Shown piece after piece: positions 33,028 through 41,868 of a DNA stretch of 47,134 bases. Positions within the stretch are counted from its first letter, which is position 1. Every line of letters begins with the position of its first letter. This stretch comes from Thermoflexus sp. (GTDB taxonomy: Bacteria > Chloroflexota > Anaerolineae > Thermoflexales > Thermoflexaceae), in NCBI RefSeq assembly GCF_034432235.1, contig NZ_DAOUCJ010000072.1:1-47134 (forward strand), read 5' to 3'. The notes beneath the pieces were generated by a model that saw only the letters and a list, made by a program, of their open reading frames with translations, was not told the origin of the DNA and searched no databases. The position numbers were made by a program, and so were the translations under genes.

Positions 33028-33957
33028 TCACGCCCGGAGGAGGTTCCGCACCACGAACCAGACGTTCGCGGGGCGTTCTCCCAGGCGCCGCATAAAATAT
33101 GGATACCACTCCGTCCCGTAGGGCACGTATACCCGGACTGTGTATCCCTGGCGCGCCAGGGAGATCTGGAGATCCCGGCGGATCCCATAGAGCATCTGGA
33201 ACTCGAAGGCGTCGCGGGGGACTTCCCACTCCGCGATCCGGCGCAGCGCGTGCTGGATGATCCGCTCATCATGGGTGGCGATCGCCACGTAAGCGCCTCG
33301 CTGCCGCGCCTCCGCGGAGAGCAATCGCTCCATCAACCGCACATAACTCGCATCCACATCCCGTTTGCGGGGATAGGCGATGTGCGGCGGCTCCTGATAG
33401 GCCCCCTTGCACAAACGGATCCGGGCGATCCCCTCTTCGATCAGGCGCTCCACGTCCTCCCGGCTTCGATACAGGTAGGCCTGGATCGCAACCCGGGTAT
33501 TGGGATACTGCGGGGCGAGCCGCCGATACAGCCTCAGGGTGCGCTCCGTGTAAACGCTGCTCTCCATATCGATCTCCACCACCGTCCCGACCTGGGCCGC
33601 CCGCTCGATCACCCGCCGCAGGTTCCCCTCGCAGATCTCCTCCCCAATATCCAGGCCCAGGTGGGTCAGCTTCACCGCGAGATGTGGCCGCATCCCCAGC
33701 GCGGTCAGGTGGTCCAGGGCGAGCAAGTAATCCTCAGTGGCCCGCATCGCATCGGCGGCGGATTCCACGTTTTCCCCCAGATGGTCCAGGATCCCCCCGA
33801 TCCCCATGGCCTCCAGCTCCCGGATGGCCCGCAGGCCGTCCTCCAGCCTCTCGCCGGCCACAAAGCGCGAGGCGGCTCGCCAGACGAACCCCCAGCGCAT
33901 CACCCGCTCCTTCATCGTCCGGTTCCGGGAAAGCGAGACGAAGAGCGCGCGCCACAT
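33028..33957 (-). CDS. Proline dehydrogenase (monofunctional)
   Basis: A 309-residue FAD enzyme that oxidises proline to pyrroline-5-carboxylate, with the length of Thermus-type monofunctional PRODH. Motifs follow the family order: KLTHLGLD, VEIDMESS, TRVAIQAYLYRS, RIRLCKGAY, YVAIATHDE and FEFQMLYGIR, which cover the barrel strands and FAD and proline contacts. The ATG at 33957 has a GGGGG site 6-7 nt upstream. The companion P5C dehydrogenase is not in the window. It lies 42 nt downstream of mrdA on the same strand, so it may be read from the same transcript, although there is no obvious functional link. Confidence 0.95.
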   Translation of the reverse strand: MWRALFVSLSRNRTMKERVMRWGFVWRAASRFVAGERLEDGLRAIRELEAMGIGGILDHLGENVESAADAMRATEDYLLALDHLTALGMRPHLAVKLTHLGLDIGEEICEGNLRRVIERAAQVGTVVEIDMESSVYTERTLRLYRRLAPQYPNTRVAIQAYLYRSREDVERLIEEGIARIRLCKGAYQEPPHIAYPRKRDVDASYVRLMERLLSAEARQRGAYVAIATHDERIIQHALRRIAEWEVPRDAFEFQMLYGIRRDLQISLARQGYTVRVYVPYGTEWYPYFMRRLGERPANVWFVVRNLLRA

Positions 33958-33999
33958 AGGATCCCCCTGATGTCGAGGATGAGGCCTGGGCCACGCCGC

Positions 34000-36009
34000 T
34001 CACCGCCGGAAATAGGCTTCCAGAACCTCCCGGGCCACTGGCGCTGCGTTCTGAGAACCCTCCCCCCCATTCCAGATGAAAACCAGGATGGCGATCTCCG
34101 GCGCCTCTGCGGGCGCGAAGGCCACGAACCAAGCGTGGCTGGGCAGCCGCCGTCCGGAGCACAGCCCCATGCGGAGGGCCAGATCGTCACAGAACTCCGC
34201 CGTGCCGGTCTTGCCGGCGATCCGAATCCCTGGGATCTGGGCCCGGACAGCGGTCCCCCGCTCCACGGCGGCCACCATTCCATCACGAACCACCGTTAGA
34301 TGCTCCGGCGCAATCGGGAGCCGCCCCATGACCTCCGGCTGGAAGGCCTTCAGGAGATTGCCATCCGGGCCCGCGATCTCACGAACCAGGGTGGGCCGGT
34401 AAAGGGTTCCCCCATTGGCGATGGCGCTGATGGCGTTGAGGAGTTGCAGGGGTGTCACCAGCAGGTACCCCTGCCCGATCCCCAGGTTGTAGGTATCGCC
34501 GGTGGACCAGGTCTCCCCGAAGGTTTTCCGCTTCCACTCCGGATCTGGCACCTGCCCGGCCGCCTCCCCGGGCAGCTCGATCCCGGTCGGGCGCCCCAGG
34601 CCGAAGGCATGCATATAGCGCACCAGGCGCTCGATCCCCAGCCCCTCGAACACGGGCTCCCCCGGCACATCATACCCCCCAGCGACCTTGTAGAAGAACA
34701 CATTGCAGGAGTTGGCCAGGGCATCCACCACATCCTGCCAGCCATGGCCGGAGCGCAACCAGCAGAAGAAATGCTGGGCCAGCCCCGGATCGTTGGGGAA
34801 ATACCGGTTGGGGATCACGATCTCTCCCGGATCGAACAGCCGGGTTCGGGGCGTGATCACCCCTTCCTGGAGCGCGGCGGCCGCCACGATAGGCTTGAAG
34901 GAGGAGCCCGGCGCAAATTGAGAGGCGATCGCGTGGTTGAGCAGCGGCGCAAAGGGATCCTCCACCAGGCGGCTGTATGCCTGAGGGAGATCGGGGCTGA
35001 CGAACCAGTTGTTATCGTAATCCGGGAGGCTGACCATGGCCAGGATCTCCCCGGTCGTCGGCCGCATCGCGAGGACCACCCCCCGCCGCGTGATCTCCCG
35101 GCCGGCGATGCGGTTCAGCTCTTCCAACTTGGCCTGCAGGGCCGCCCGCGCAGCCGCCTGCAGCTCCAGATCCAGCGTGAGCGTGATCCGCGCCCCAGCC
35201 TGGGGAGGGATCTCCGCCAGCACCCGCACCGGCCGCCCCCGCGCATCCTCCTCCACATAACGAGCCCCTTTGGTCCCTCGCAGCCATGGCTCCAGAGCAT
35301 ATTCCAGGCCACTGAGACCCACCCGATCCACCGCCGGATCATAACCCTGGGCCTGATAACGAGCGGCCTGCTCCGCGGGGATACGCCCCACGAAGCCCAC
35401 CACATGGGCGGTCAACGGGCCAGTCGGATATCGCCGTTGCAAAACAAGCTCCACCTGAACGCCAGGGAGACGGCTGCTTTCTTCCATCAGACGGAAGGCA
35501 ATCTCCCGATCCACCGGCTCCTTCAGGACCAGCGGCCGGAAGGGGGCCTCCCGGGCGGCGGCCTGGATCCGCTCCCGGATCCCCGGGCCGCCTTGCCCCT
35601 GCGCCGAGGCCCCGCCGCTTTCCACCGGTATGCCCAGCCATCGGCTGAGCTGCTGGAAGATCGCCTCCCGCTGGGCGGGGTCCTCTGGCAGATCTCCCGG
35701 GGTTACCAGGACCCGGAAAGCCGGGTCGTTCTGAACCAGCGGGCGACCCTGGCGGTCCAGGAGAATCCCCCGGGGGGCCTCCAGTGGGATCACCCGGAGG
35801 CGATTCCGCTCCCCCAGCGCCCGATACCCGGGTCCTTCCACGATCTGGAGCCGGTAGAGGCGATAGCCCAGACCGGCGAATCCGAGGGCGATGACCAGTG
35901 CCCAGAGGATCAAGCGAAGATGCGGAGAAGGAGGTGGCGGTGGAGGGGAACGGAACACCGCCACGCTATCCAGGGCCTCCGCCTCACGAGGTGGGTAAGG
36001 TTCCGACAT
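34000..36009 (-). CDS. mrdA: Penicillin-binding protein 2 (peptidoglycan transpeptidase)
   Basis: A 669-residue class B PBP that crosslinks peptidoglycan during elongation, anchored by one N-terminal helix (LILWALVIALGFAGLGYRLY). The dimerisation domain has the RNRLRVIPLEAPRGILLDRQG motif. The transpeptidase triad is intact: SSFK with Ser369 as nucleophile, SCN at 434-436 and KTG at 600-602. A Pro-rich stretch precedes the membrane helix. The start codon is uncertain: ATG at 36009 is used, and a TTG at 36051 is also in frame. It closes the mreB-mreC-mreD-mrdA series, the standard rod-elongation set, so the cell is likely a rod or filament with peptidoglycan. Confidence 0.96.
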   Translation of the reverse strand: MSEPYPPREAEALDSVAVFRSPPPPPPSPHLRLILWALVIALGFAGLGYRLYRLQIVEGPGYRALGERNRLRVIPLEAPRGILLDRQGRPLVQNDPAFRVLVTPGDLPEDPAQREAIFQQLSRWLGIPVESGGASAQGQGGPGIRERIQAAAREAPFRPLVLKEPVDREIAFRLMEESSRLPGVQVELVLQRRYPTGPLTAHVVGFVGRIPAEQAARYQAQGYDPAVDRVGLSGLEYALEPWLRGTKGARYVEEDARGRPVRVLAEIPPQAGARITLTLDLELQAAARAALQAKLEELNRIAGREITRRGVVLAMRPTTGEILAMVSLPDYDNNWFVSPDLPQAYSRLVEDPFAPLLNHAIASQFAPGSSFKPIVAAAALQEGVITPRTRLFDPGEIVIPNRYFPNDPGLAQHFFCWLRSGHGWQDVVDALANSCNVFFYKVAGGYDVPGEPVFEGLGIERLVRYMHAFGLGRPTGIELPGEAAGQVPDPEWKRKTFGETWSTGDTYNLGIGQGYLLVTPLQLLNAISAIANGGTLYRPTLVREIAGPDGNLLKAFQPEVMGRLPIAPEHLTVVRDGMVAAVERGTAVRAQIPGIRIAGKTGTAEFCDDLALRMGLCSGRRLPSHAWFVAFAPAEAPEIAILVFIWNGGEGSQNAAPVAREVLEAYFRR

Positions 36010-36089
36010 CGCGGGTTCCCGTTGACCCCTCAGGGTTGGAAAACTGCTCAAAGCCTCAACCTACTCTATGGGTCGCTCCATCGCGCGCA

Positions 36090-36116
36090 GGGAAAGGGGG
36101 ATAGCCCCCCCTTCCC
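36090..36116 (-). other. Intercistronic stem-loop between mreD and mrdA
   Basis: A GGGAAAGGGGG arm (36090-36100) pairs with CCCCCCCTTCCC (36105-36116) around ATAG. It lies between the mreD stop and the mrdA start on the minus strand. No T-run follows in that direction, so it is more likely an mRNA-stability or attenuation element than a full terminator. Confidence 0.5.
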
Positions 36117-36137
36117 GATGGCCTTGCGGCCGTTTCC

Positions 36138-36644
36138 TCATCGATGTAACACGGGACGTTCCGGGCGTGGGCGGAGCGCCCGGAACAGCGGATAAAGCAG
36201 CAGCATCCCGATCGTATTCCAGAGCGCCTCCGGCAGCATGATCTGCCGGAACGCCGCGTTCCAGTCCATCGGATATTGTAAGGCCATCAGGAGGAATCCT
36301 CGAACCCCCTCCATCAGGAAGGTGCCCGTGGTGGCCACCAGCGTCGGCATGATCAACCGCCCCCGGAAAACCGGTCGGCTGAGCCCATGGGCGAGCGGAA
36401 CAACAGCCATCAGAGCCAGGGCGCTGAGGCCCAACGGCCCTCCGGAGAAGAGATCCAGCCACAGTCCCCCAGCCAGCGCCCATCCCCATCCTTCCTCCAG
36501 GGGTGCGAGAAAGGCCACCGTGGCGACCGCCAGGAACACCAGGTTCGGTCGCCCGGGATGCGGGATCCCCATCGGGATCCAGGTGGCCTGAAGCAAAGCC
36601 GCCAACCCCAGAACGCCGAGCGTTCGCAGCCACTTCCTGCGCAT
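36138..36644 (-). CDS. mreD: Rod shape-determining protein MreD
   Basis: A 168-residue integral membrane protein with about five hydrophobic helices (LGVLGLAALLQATWIPMG; LVFLAVATVAFLAPLEEGW; ALAGGLWLDLFSGGPLGLSA; LIMPTLVATTGTFLMEGV; WNTIGMLLLYPLFRAL). WLDLFSGGPLGLSAL is the family motif. MreD joins MreC, RodA and PBP2 in the elongation complex. Sequence drifts fast in this family, so position directly after mreC and before mrdA adds weight. The ATG at 36644 is followed by a basic MRRKW start. Confidence 0.92.
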   Translation of the reverse strand: MRRKWLRTLGVLGLAALLQATWIPMGIPHPGRPNLVFLAVATVAFLAPLEEGWGWALAGGLWLDLFSGGPLGLSALALMAVVPLAHGLSRPVFRGRLIMPTLVATTGTFLMEGVRGFLLMALQYPMDWNAAFRQIMLPEALWNTIGMLLLYPLFRALRPRPERPVLHR

Positions 36645-36705
36645 CCTGGGTTTCCTTTCCTCGTTCTCTTTCTCTGGGGAGGGGGCCCTCGGACCTAACC
36701 CCCTG

Positions 36706-36767
36706 GCCCCCTTTCCTATGAGGGAAGGGGGCGCCTAAAAATCCCCCCTCCCCGTTTCGGGGAGGGG
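36706..36767 (-). terminator. Double hairpin with T-run between mreC and mreD
   Basis: On the minus strand, CCCCTCCCC and GGGGAGGGG (36745-36767) form a 9-bp stem with a GAAAC loop, followed by GGATTTTT, an intrinsic-terminator layout. Just beyond it a second inverted repeat (36706-36732) pairs GCCCCCTTTCC with GGGAAGGGGGC. Together they fill most of the 179-nt gap between mreC and mreD. This would partly uncouple mreD-mrdA from mreBC. Confidence 0.65.
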
Positions 36768-36823
36768 AAATCGGGCGGTCGCCTACCTGCGGATGATCAT
36801 TTCGCAGGAGTCAGCCCCTTCCC

Positions 36824-37651
36824 TCAAGGCAGAGCCTCCATCCCGGGGAAGCTGGTGATCACCAGCACATAGCTTAAACGCCGGGGATCGACGGCGGGCT
36901 GGATGCGGGCGCGCTGGAAGGGCTCGCGGCCCTGCAGCACTTCGGCAACCTGGCCGATGACCAGCGCCCGGGGGATCTGGCCGCCCACCCCGGAGGTCAG
37001 CACCACATCCCCCGGAAGGATCTGCTCATCGGGCCGCACGAAATCCAGCACCAGGCTTCCGTCCGGCTGGCCGATGACGATTCCGGTTGCCCGGGTGGTC
37101 TGCAAGAGTGCCCCTACCTGACTTCCGCCGTCGTTCAGCAGGCGCACCCGGGATCGATTGAGGCTCGCAGAGGCGACCCGGCCGACCAGGGCCGAACCCT
37201 GAGTGATCACGGCCATCCCTTCTCGAACTCCCTGGCGGATCCCCACATCCAGAATGAGAAACCGAAGATAGGGATCCGTCTCGTAACCGATCACCGTGGC
37301 GGTCACGAAGGTGGTCTGGGGGTTCTCCCGAACGATCCCCAGCAGCGCTTTCAATTCAGCGTTCTCAGCGGCCAGCTCCCGCAGGCGTAGGTTCTCCGTC
37401 TGCAGATCCTCCACCTGGACCCGCAAGCGCGTCACTTCCTCCCGGAGATCGCGGATCTCCCGGAGGAATCCCACAGCGTCCATGGCGTTCCGCCCCAGAT
37501 CCGCGATAAGCCGCTGAAGGGGGGTCAGAGGAATCGTCAGGAGGGACTCCACAGGTTGAAGCCATCCCAGGCCGTGGAGGAACAGAAGCACAATAGCCAG
37601 GCCCACCCACCACCCAGCCGTCCCCCATGGACGTCGATCTCCTGGAGGCAA
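36824..37651 (-). CDS. mreC: Rod shape-determining protein MreC
   Basis: A 275-residue membrane-anchored protein that links MreB to the periplasmic elongation machinery. One N-terminal helix (AGWWVGLAIVLLFLHGLGWL) is followed by a coiled coil at about residues 60-105 (LREIRDLREEVTRLRVQVED). The double beta-barrel domain has VIGYETDPYLRFLILDVG, GSALVGRVASASLNRSRV and GDVVLTSGVGGQIPRALVIG, all family-typical. No in-frame ATG is suitable: the best start is TTG at 37651, with an AAGGAGGA site about 9 nt upstream. It starts 36 nt after the mreB stop and should share its transcript. Confidence 0.95.
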   Translation of the reverse strand: MPPGDRRPWGTAGWWVGLAIVLLFLHGLGWLQPVESLLTIPLTPLQRLIADLGRNAMDAVGFLREIRDLREEVTRLRVQVEDLQTENLRLRELAAENAELKALLGIVRENPQTTFVTATVIGYETDPYLRFLILDVGIRQGVREGMAVITQGSALVGRVASASLNRSRVRLLNDGGSQVGALLQTTRATGIVIGQPDGSLVLDFVRPDEQILPGDVVLTSGVGGQIPRALVIGQVAEVLQGREPFQRARIQPAVDPRRLSYVLVITSFPGMEALP

Positions 37652-37687
37652 GGCCCATTCTCCTCCTTATCTCCGAGTTGCGTTCCC

Positions 37688-38782
37688 TTAGCGGGCGATC
37701 GGCTGGCCGATGCGCACCGGTGATCGGGGCGGCCGGCCGCGATCCAGCGAGCTCAGCACCCGGTGCCAGGTGTCCAGGTTCTCCAGGACCTTCGCGGCCC
37801 CCAGGGCGACTGCCGTGACCGGATTCGGGGGCACCCAGCATCGGATCCGGGTCTCCTCGGTCAGGCGCTGGGCCAGGCCTTTGAGCTGGGCCCCGCCGCC
37901 AACCAGCGCAATGCCGATCTCCATGATGTCGGCGACCAGCTCCGGTGGCGTCTCATCCAGGACCGATTTCACCGTGTCCACGATGATGCCCACTGCCTCC
38001 CGTAGCGCTTCGCGGATCTCAATGCTGGAAACCTCGATGGCATCCGGCAACCCGGTGATCAGGTTCCGGCCCCGGACCACCATGGTTCGCTCCTCGGGCA
38101 GGGGATAGGCGGACCCGATCTCGATCTTCACCCGCTCGGCCATCCGCTCGCCGATGAGCAGATTGTAGCGCTGACGCATGTAGTGAATGATCGCCTCGTC
38201 CATCTCGTCCCCAGCCACCCGGACGGAGCGTCCGACGACGATCCCGCCGAGGGCGAAGACCGCCACCTCCGTGGTTCCACCCCCGATATCCACCACCATG
38301 CTCCCCCGGGCCTCGGCGACAGGGAGGCCGATCCCGATCGCTGCCGCCAGGGGTTCCTCAATCAAGAAGGCGGCCCGGGCACCGGCGGCGAGGCAGGCAT
38401 CATGCACGGCGCGGCGCTCGACTTCCGTCACCCCGCTGGGGATCCCCACCACCACCCGCGGGCGGGGGATCGGAACCGGGACCTGCTGGTGGGCTTTGCG
38501 GATGAACTCGCCGATCATCTCCCGGGTCACTTCGAACTCCGAGATCACGCCGTCCCGCAACGGGCGGATGGCCACAATGTGCGCGGGGGTCCGGCCGACC
38601 ATCTCCTTGGCTGCCTCCCCCACCGCCAGCACCTGCCGGGAGCGCCGGTCAATCGCTACCCAGGAGGGCTCATGGATCACAATCCCTTTTCCCCGAACGC
38701 ACACCAGCGTGGTTGCAGTTCCCAGGTCGATCCCGATATCCAGGGAGAGCCATCCGAACAACGCGTCGATCGGATTCCACAC
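37688..38782 (-). CDS. mreB: Rod shape-determining protein MreB (bacterial actin)
   Basis: An actin-like ATPase of about 364 residues that forms filaments under the membrane and guides wall synthesis. Motifs: phosphate-1 IGIDLGTATTLVCVRG, VVVGIPSGVTEVERRAV, phosphate-2 VVDIGGGTTEVAVFALGG, GDEMDEAIIHYMR and adenosine motif GIALVGGGAQLKGL. The frame is open 30 residues further to a GTG at 38872, with an ATG at 38845, but the GTG at 38782 has GGAG at the right distance and gives the usual MreB start (two residues, then PIDALFGWLSLDIGIDLG). The C-terminus carries about 25 extra basic/Pro residues. A near-consensus promoter lies upstream at 38896-38924. Confidence 0.95.
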   Translation of the reverse strand: MWNPIDALFGWLSLDIGIDLGTATTLVCVRGKGIVIHEPSWVAIDRRSRQVLAVGEAAKEMVGRTPAHIVAIRPLRDGVISEFEVTREMIGEFIRKAHQQVPVPIPRPRVVVGIPSGVTEVERRAVHDACLAAGARAAFLIEEPLAAAIGIGLPVAEARGSMVVDIGGGTTEVAVFALGGIVVGRSVRVAGDEMDEAIIHYMRQRYNLLIGERMAERVKIEIGSAYPLPEERTMVVRGRNLITGLPDAIEVSSIEIREALREAVGIIVDTVKSVLDETPPELVADIMEIGIALVGGGAQLKGLAQRLTEETRIRCWVPPNPVTAVALGAAKVLENLDTWHRVLSSLDRGRPPRSPVRIGQPIAR

Positions 38783-38895
38783 CGGTTCTTCGCTCCAGAG
38801 CCAGGATGATACCCTTTGCCATTGGATGCCCCACGGGAAAGCCATCCCAGGGAATGGCCGGGGCCATGCCACCGTTTCTACGGAGTCCGGGCTGG

Positions 38896-38924
38896 ATTAT
38901 ACGGGGGGCCTGCCCATTCAGCAA
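38896..38924 (-). promoter_or_regulatory. Near-consensus sigma70-type promoter for mreB
   Basis: On the minus strand TTGCTG (38919-38924) and TATAAT (38896-38901) are separated by exactly 17 bp. Transcription should start near 38889, giving a leader of about 105 nt to the GTG at 38782, or 44 nt if the ATG at 38845 is used. This is the best promoter match in the window and marks the start of the mreBCD-mrdA unit. Confidence 0.75.
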
Positions 38925-38982
38925 CCGCTCTCCCCGGGCTTCTCTCTCCGGGTTCCAGAGAGGGCGGACGAGCGCTCTGCGG

Positions 38983-39507
38983 TCAGGTGACCTCTTCTTC
39001 GGGGCGGAACGATGCGGCGTCTCCTCCTTCGTCAGCGGGGGCGACCTCGGGAAAGCCCAGCTGATAGAGGATCTCCCGCTGGACGGCCCACATCCGGTGC
39101 CGCTCTGCTTCGGCTTCGTGATCATAACCTAACAGGTGCAGAACCCCATGCACGGTCAGCAATGCCAGTTCCCCGTCCAGCGGGTGGCCTTCCCGCTGGG
39201 CCTGACGAACCGCATAGGGGAAAGCGATCACCACATCGCCCAGATATCGGATGCCGGGGGGGATTTCTACCTGGGTGGGGAAGGACAGCACATCCGTGGG
39301 CGCATCGATCCCCCGATAGGTCCGGTTCAGCTGGCGGATGGTTTCCTCATCCACCAGCGCCACCGTCAGCGTGGCGCGGTTTTCCAGGCCGTGGCGTTGA
39401 AGGACCACGCGGGCGGCCCGCCGCAGCCCGGCGATGCGCCCGGGCGCATGATACGCCCGGGGCGCCCGGATTTCAATTCGAACGCGCGGGGATCGCTTTC
39501 CCCCCAT
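38983..39507 (-). CDS. ybeY: Endoribonuclease YbeY
   Basis: A 174-residue zinc-dependent RNase needed for 16S rRNA maturation and ribosome quality control. The catalytic zinc motif H-x3-H-x5-H is intact at His120, His124 and His130 (HGVLHLLGYDHEAEAERH). TDVLSFP and YLGDVVIAFPYAVRQA precede it as in all family members. The ATG at 39507 follows GGGAGGG by 5 nt; the 27 residues open upstream are Pro/Gly-rich and not family-like. It lies downstream of the 7TM-HD gene, the usual ybeY neighbourhood, but phoH is missing from between them. Confidence 0.95.
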   Translation of the reverse strand: MGGKRSPRVRIEIRAPRAYHAPGRIAGLRRAARVVLQRHGLENRATLTVALVDEETIRQLNRTYRGIDAPTDVLSFPTQVEIPPGIRYLGDVVIAFPYAVRQAQREGHPLDGELALLTVHGVLHLLGYDHEAEAERHRMWAVQREILYQLGFPEVAPADEGGDAASFRPEEEVT

Positions 39508-39620
39508 TGGAACCCTCCCGGATCCAGGAGCCCACCAGCCGGCCCCTGGGCGATTGGGTTTGGGGTGCGGATCGGACGGCACAACCATCTGCTTCCCGCC
39601 CCTCTGTCTCCTTCAACGCT

Positions 39621-41735
39621 TCAATGAGAGGAGGTCTCCGGATACATCAGGCGAGGATGGAACATCCCTTGGAAGACCTGCAGGAACGCCTCGCGGATTC
39701 CCTGGAGATCCTGCATGGTCAGTGGCGCCTCATCCAGCTGGCCCGACCGGATGCGCTCCTGGAACACTCGCTCCAGGATCTGGGCCAGCTCCTGGGGGTC
39801 CTTCGGCCGCGCCGCCCGAACTGCGGCCTCGCAGCCATCGGCGAGCATCACAATCGCCGTTTCCTTGCTCCGGGGCCGTGGCCCCCGGTAGCAGAAGGCC
39901 GCCCGATCGACTTTCTCCGGATCCCCAGCTTCCTGGACAGCACGATGATAAGGGATCGTCACACACAGCGTCCCATGATGCTCCTGGATGAAAGCCCGGA
40001 CCCGGCGGGGCAGGTGGTAGCGTCGGGCCAGCGCCAGGCCGTCTTCCACATGGCGAAGGATCGCCTGCGCGCTGGCATAGGGATCCATCTGCTCATGAGG
40101 GTTATCCCCGTTCGTCTGATTCTCCACGAATAAATAGGGGCGGACCATTTTCCCGATATCGTGATACAGGGCGCCCACCCGGGCCAGAAGGGGATCCGCG
40201 CCGATCCGCAGGGCTGCCTGTTCCGCCAGGTTAGCGACCATCAGGGTGTGGTGATAGGTTCCCGGAGCCCGCACCATCAGCTGCCGCAGGAGGGGGTGGG
40301 TCGGGCGGGCCAGTTCCAGCAGGTGAAGGGGTGTGGTGACATCGAAGAGAGTGCCCAGCATGATGAACCCGATCAGGGTGATCGTAACCGAAAGGGCGCC
40401 CGCCAGCAATCCCATTCCGCCGGTGATCAGCATCCTCAGCGGGGAGAACGATCCGCTCTCTACGGTGGCCGCGATGCCGATCAGTCCGGTGACTGTGCCT
40501 GCGCTCAATCCGGCCACCAACAGGGTCTGAAAGCGCTCCAGCCGGTGGAGCATCAGAATGGTTAACCAGTTAGCCAGGAGGGAAGCGGCAAGGAAGGCAG
40601 GCGTTCGGTCGGCGATCAGCCCGAACCACAGCGACCAGATCGCGCTGAGCAGCAGCGCCGGCACGGTGCCCAGGCCGGTGGCCATCAGCATGCCCAGCGC
40701 GGCGGTGGGGAAGGCCCAGATCCATTCAGGCGCGAAAACGGTGATCAGGCGCGCGCTCAGCGTGAAGAGCAAAAAGAGCCCCAGCAGGGCCAGCGGGCGT
40801 CGCGGGCGCTCCTGAACCTCCGGGACAAGACGCTGGAGGACCAGCAGGAGTCCGATCACCCCGAGCCCCGCGATGGTGCCCCGGGCGATGGGGAGATGCC
40901 CGGGGGTCGCCGGGGCGATCAGACCGTATTGTTGAAGGGCCTCCAGTGCCAGTGCGTCCAGGATATCCCCCTGGCGGATGATGGCCTCGCCGGCGCGGAT
41001 GTGCCGGATCTGAGGCGGGACAGCCTCCCGGGCCCGCCGGCGGGCCGCCTCCGTCGCCTCCGCATCCAGCACGCTGTTCGGGACGATCAGGGGGGTCACC
41101 AGGCGGACCACCAGGCTGGCCTCCTCCTCGGTCAGGCGAGCGGTGACCTGACGGGGAAGCCCCCGGAGCACGGCGAAGATTTCATCCTCCCGAATGGGCT
41201 CCCGCATGATTTGATCCAGCAGCCTCAGGGCCTCGCTGGTGATCAGCTCCCATCGGGAGGAATCCACGGTCAGCAAACGAAGGCGCTGCTCCGGGGAGAG
41301 ACGGGGATCCCGGATCATCTGCTCCAGCCGGCGGGCTTTTTCCTCCAGCGGAAGGGTTTCCCCCCGGAGCTGCCCGATTGCCTCCAGGCTCTGGCGGAGC
41401 TTCTCCACCTGCTGCCGGGCGATGCGAGGATCCGGGCCGGTGTAGATGGGCGCGACCCGGGCCGCCGCTGCTTCGCGAGCCTGCTCGGTCAGGACGGCGC
41501 TGGGATAGTGGAGTTCATAGGGGGCGAAGATGGTCTGTGGGGCGGCCTGTCCGATCTGCCATGCCTGGCTGGCCCCATCGTCGATCGGCCAGGCCACCAG
41601 GGCAACCATCAGCAACCCCAGGGTCAGCGACCAGCTGACCCAGCCGATCGTCCACAGGACCCGACGCCATGGGATGGCTCGGACGAGGTGGATCAGCGGT
41701 TTCCCTCCCATCCCGCGGCTCATCCAACCCGGCAT
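39621..41735 (-). CDS. pgpH: 7TM-HD phosphodiesterase (PgpH-like)
   Basis: A 704-residue membrane phosphohydrolase of the 7TM-7TMR-HD type; characterised relatives (PgpH) hydrolyse c-di-AMP. One N-terminal helix (VLWTIGWVSWSLTLGLLMVA) precedes an extracytoplasmic domain of about 250 residues (VARLTEEEASLVVRLV; IRHIRAGEAIIRQGDILDA). Seven membrane helices follow, then the HD domain: TYHHTLMVANLAEQAA, LYHDIGKM with HD at residues 525-526, FIQEHHGT and MLADGCEAAVRAA. I start at the ATG at 41735, preceded by GGAGG; the frame is open a further 143 residues, but these overlap the cupin gene and look random. Its presence implies c-di-AMP signalling tied to wall and turgor control. Confidence 0.92.
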   Translation of the reverse strand: MPGWMSRGMGGKPLIHLVRAIPWRRVLWTIGWVSWSLTLGLLMVALVAWPIDDGASQAWQIGQAAPQTIFAPYELHYPSAVLTEQAREAAAARVAPIYTGPDPRIARQQVEKLRQSLEAIGQLRGETLPLEEKARRLEQMIRDPRLSPEQRLRLLTVDSSRWELITSEALRLLDQIMREPIREDEIFAVLRGLPRQVTARLTEEEASLVVRLVTPLIVPNSVLDAEATEAARRRAREAVPPQIRHIRAGEAIIRQGDILDALALEALQQYGLIAPATPGHLPIARGTIAGLGVIGLLLVLQRLVPEVQERPRRPLALLGLFLLFTLSARLITVFAPEWIWAFPTAALGMLMATGLGTVPALLLSAIWSLWFGLIADRTPAFLAASLLANWLTILMLHRLERFQTLLVAGLSAGTVTGLIGIAATVESGSFSPLRMLITGGMGLLAGALSVTITLIGFIMLGTLFDVTTPLHLLELARPTHPLLRQLMVRAPGTYHHTLMVANLAEQAALRIGADPLLARVGALYHDIGKMVRPYLFVENQTNGDNPHEQMDPYASAQAILRHVEDGLALARRYHLPRRVRAFIQEHHGTLCVTIPYHRAVQEAGDPEKVDRAAFCYRGPRPRSKETAIVMLADGCEAAVRAARPKDPQELAQILERVFQERIRSGQLDEAPLTMQDLQGIREAFLQVFQGMFHPRLMYPETSSH

Positions 41736-41868
41736 GTCCGCATGCCCTCCGCCCTTTGGCTTCGTGGCCCCGACGGCATGGGATGGGTGGGCACATTGGA
41801 AAGGTACCCATCGGCCTGGAGCAGGATTAACCTCCTGGCGTTTCCAGTTGGGGAGTCGATTGTCCCGC

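Noticed and set aside
34300..36195. 631-residue open frame on the plus strand across mrdA
   Set aside because: mrdA on the other strand has all transpeptidase motifs; this frame has none and is Pro/His/Arg-rich.
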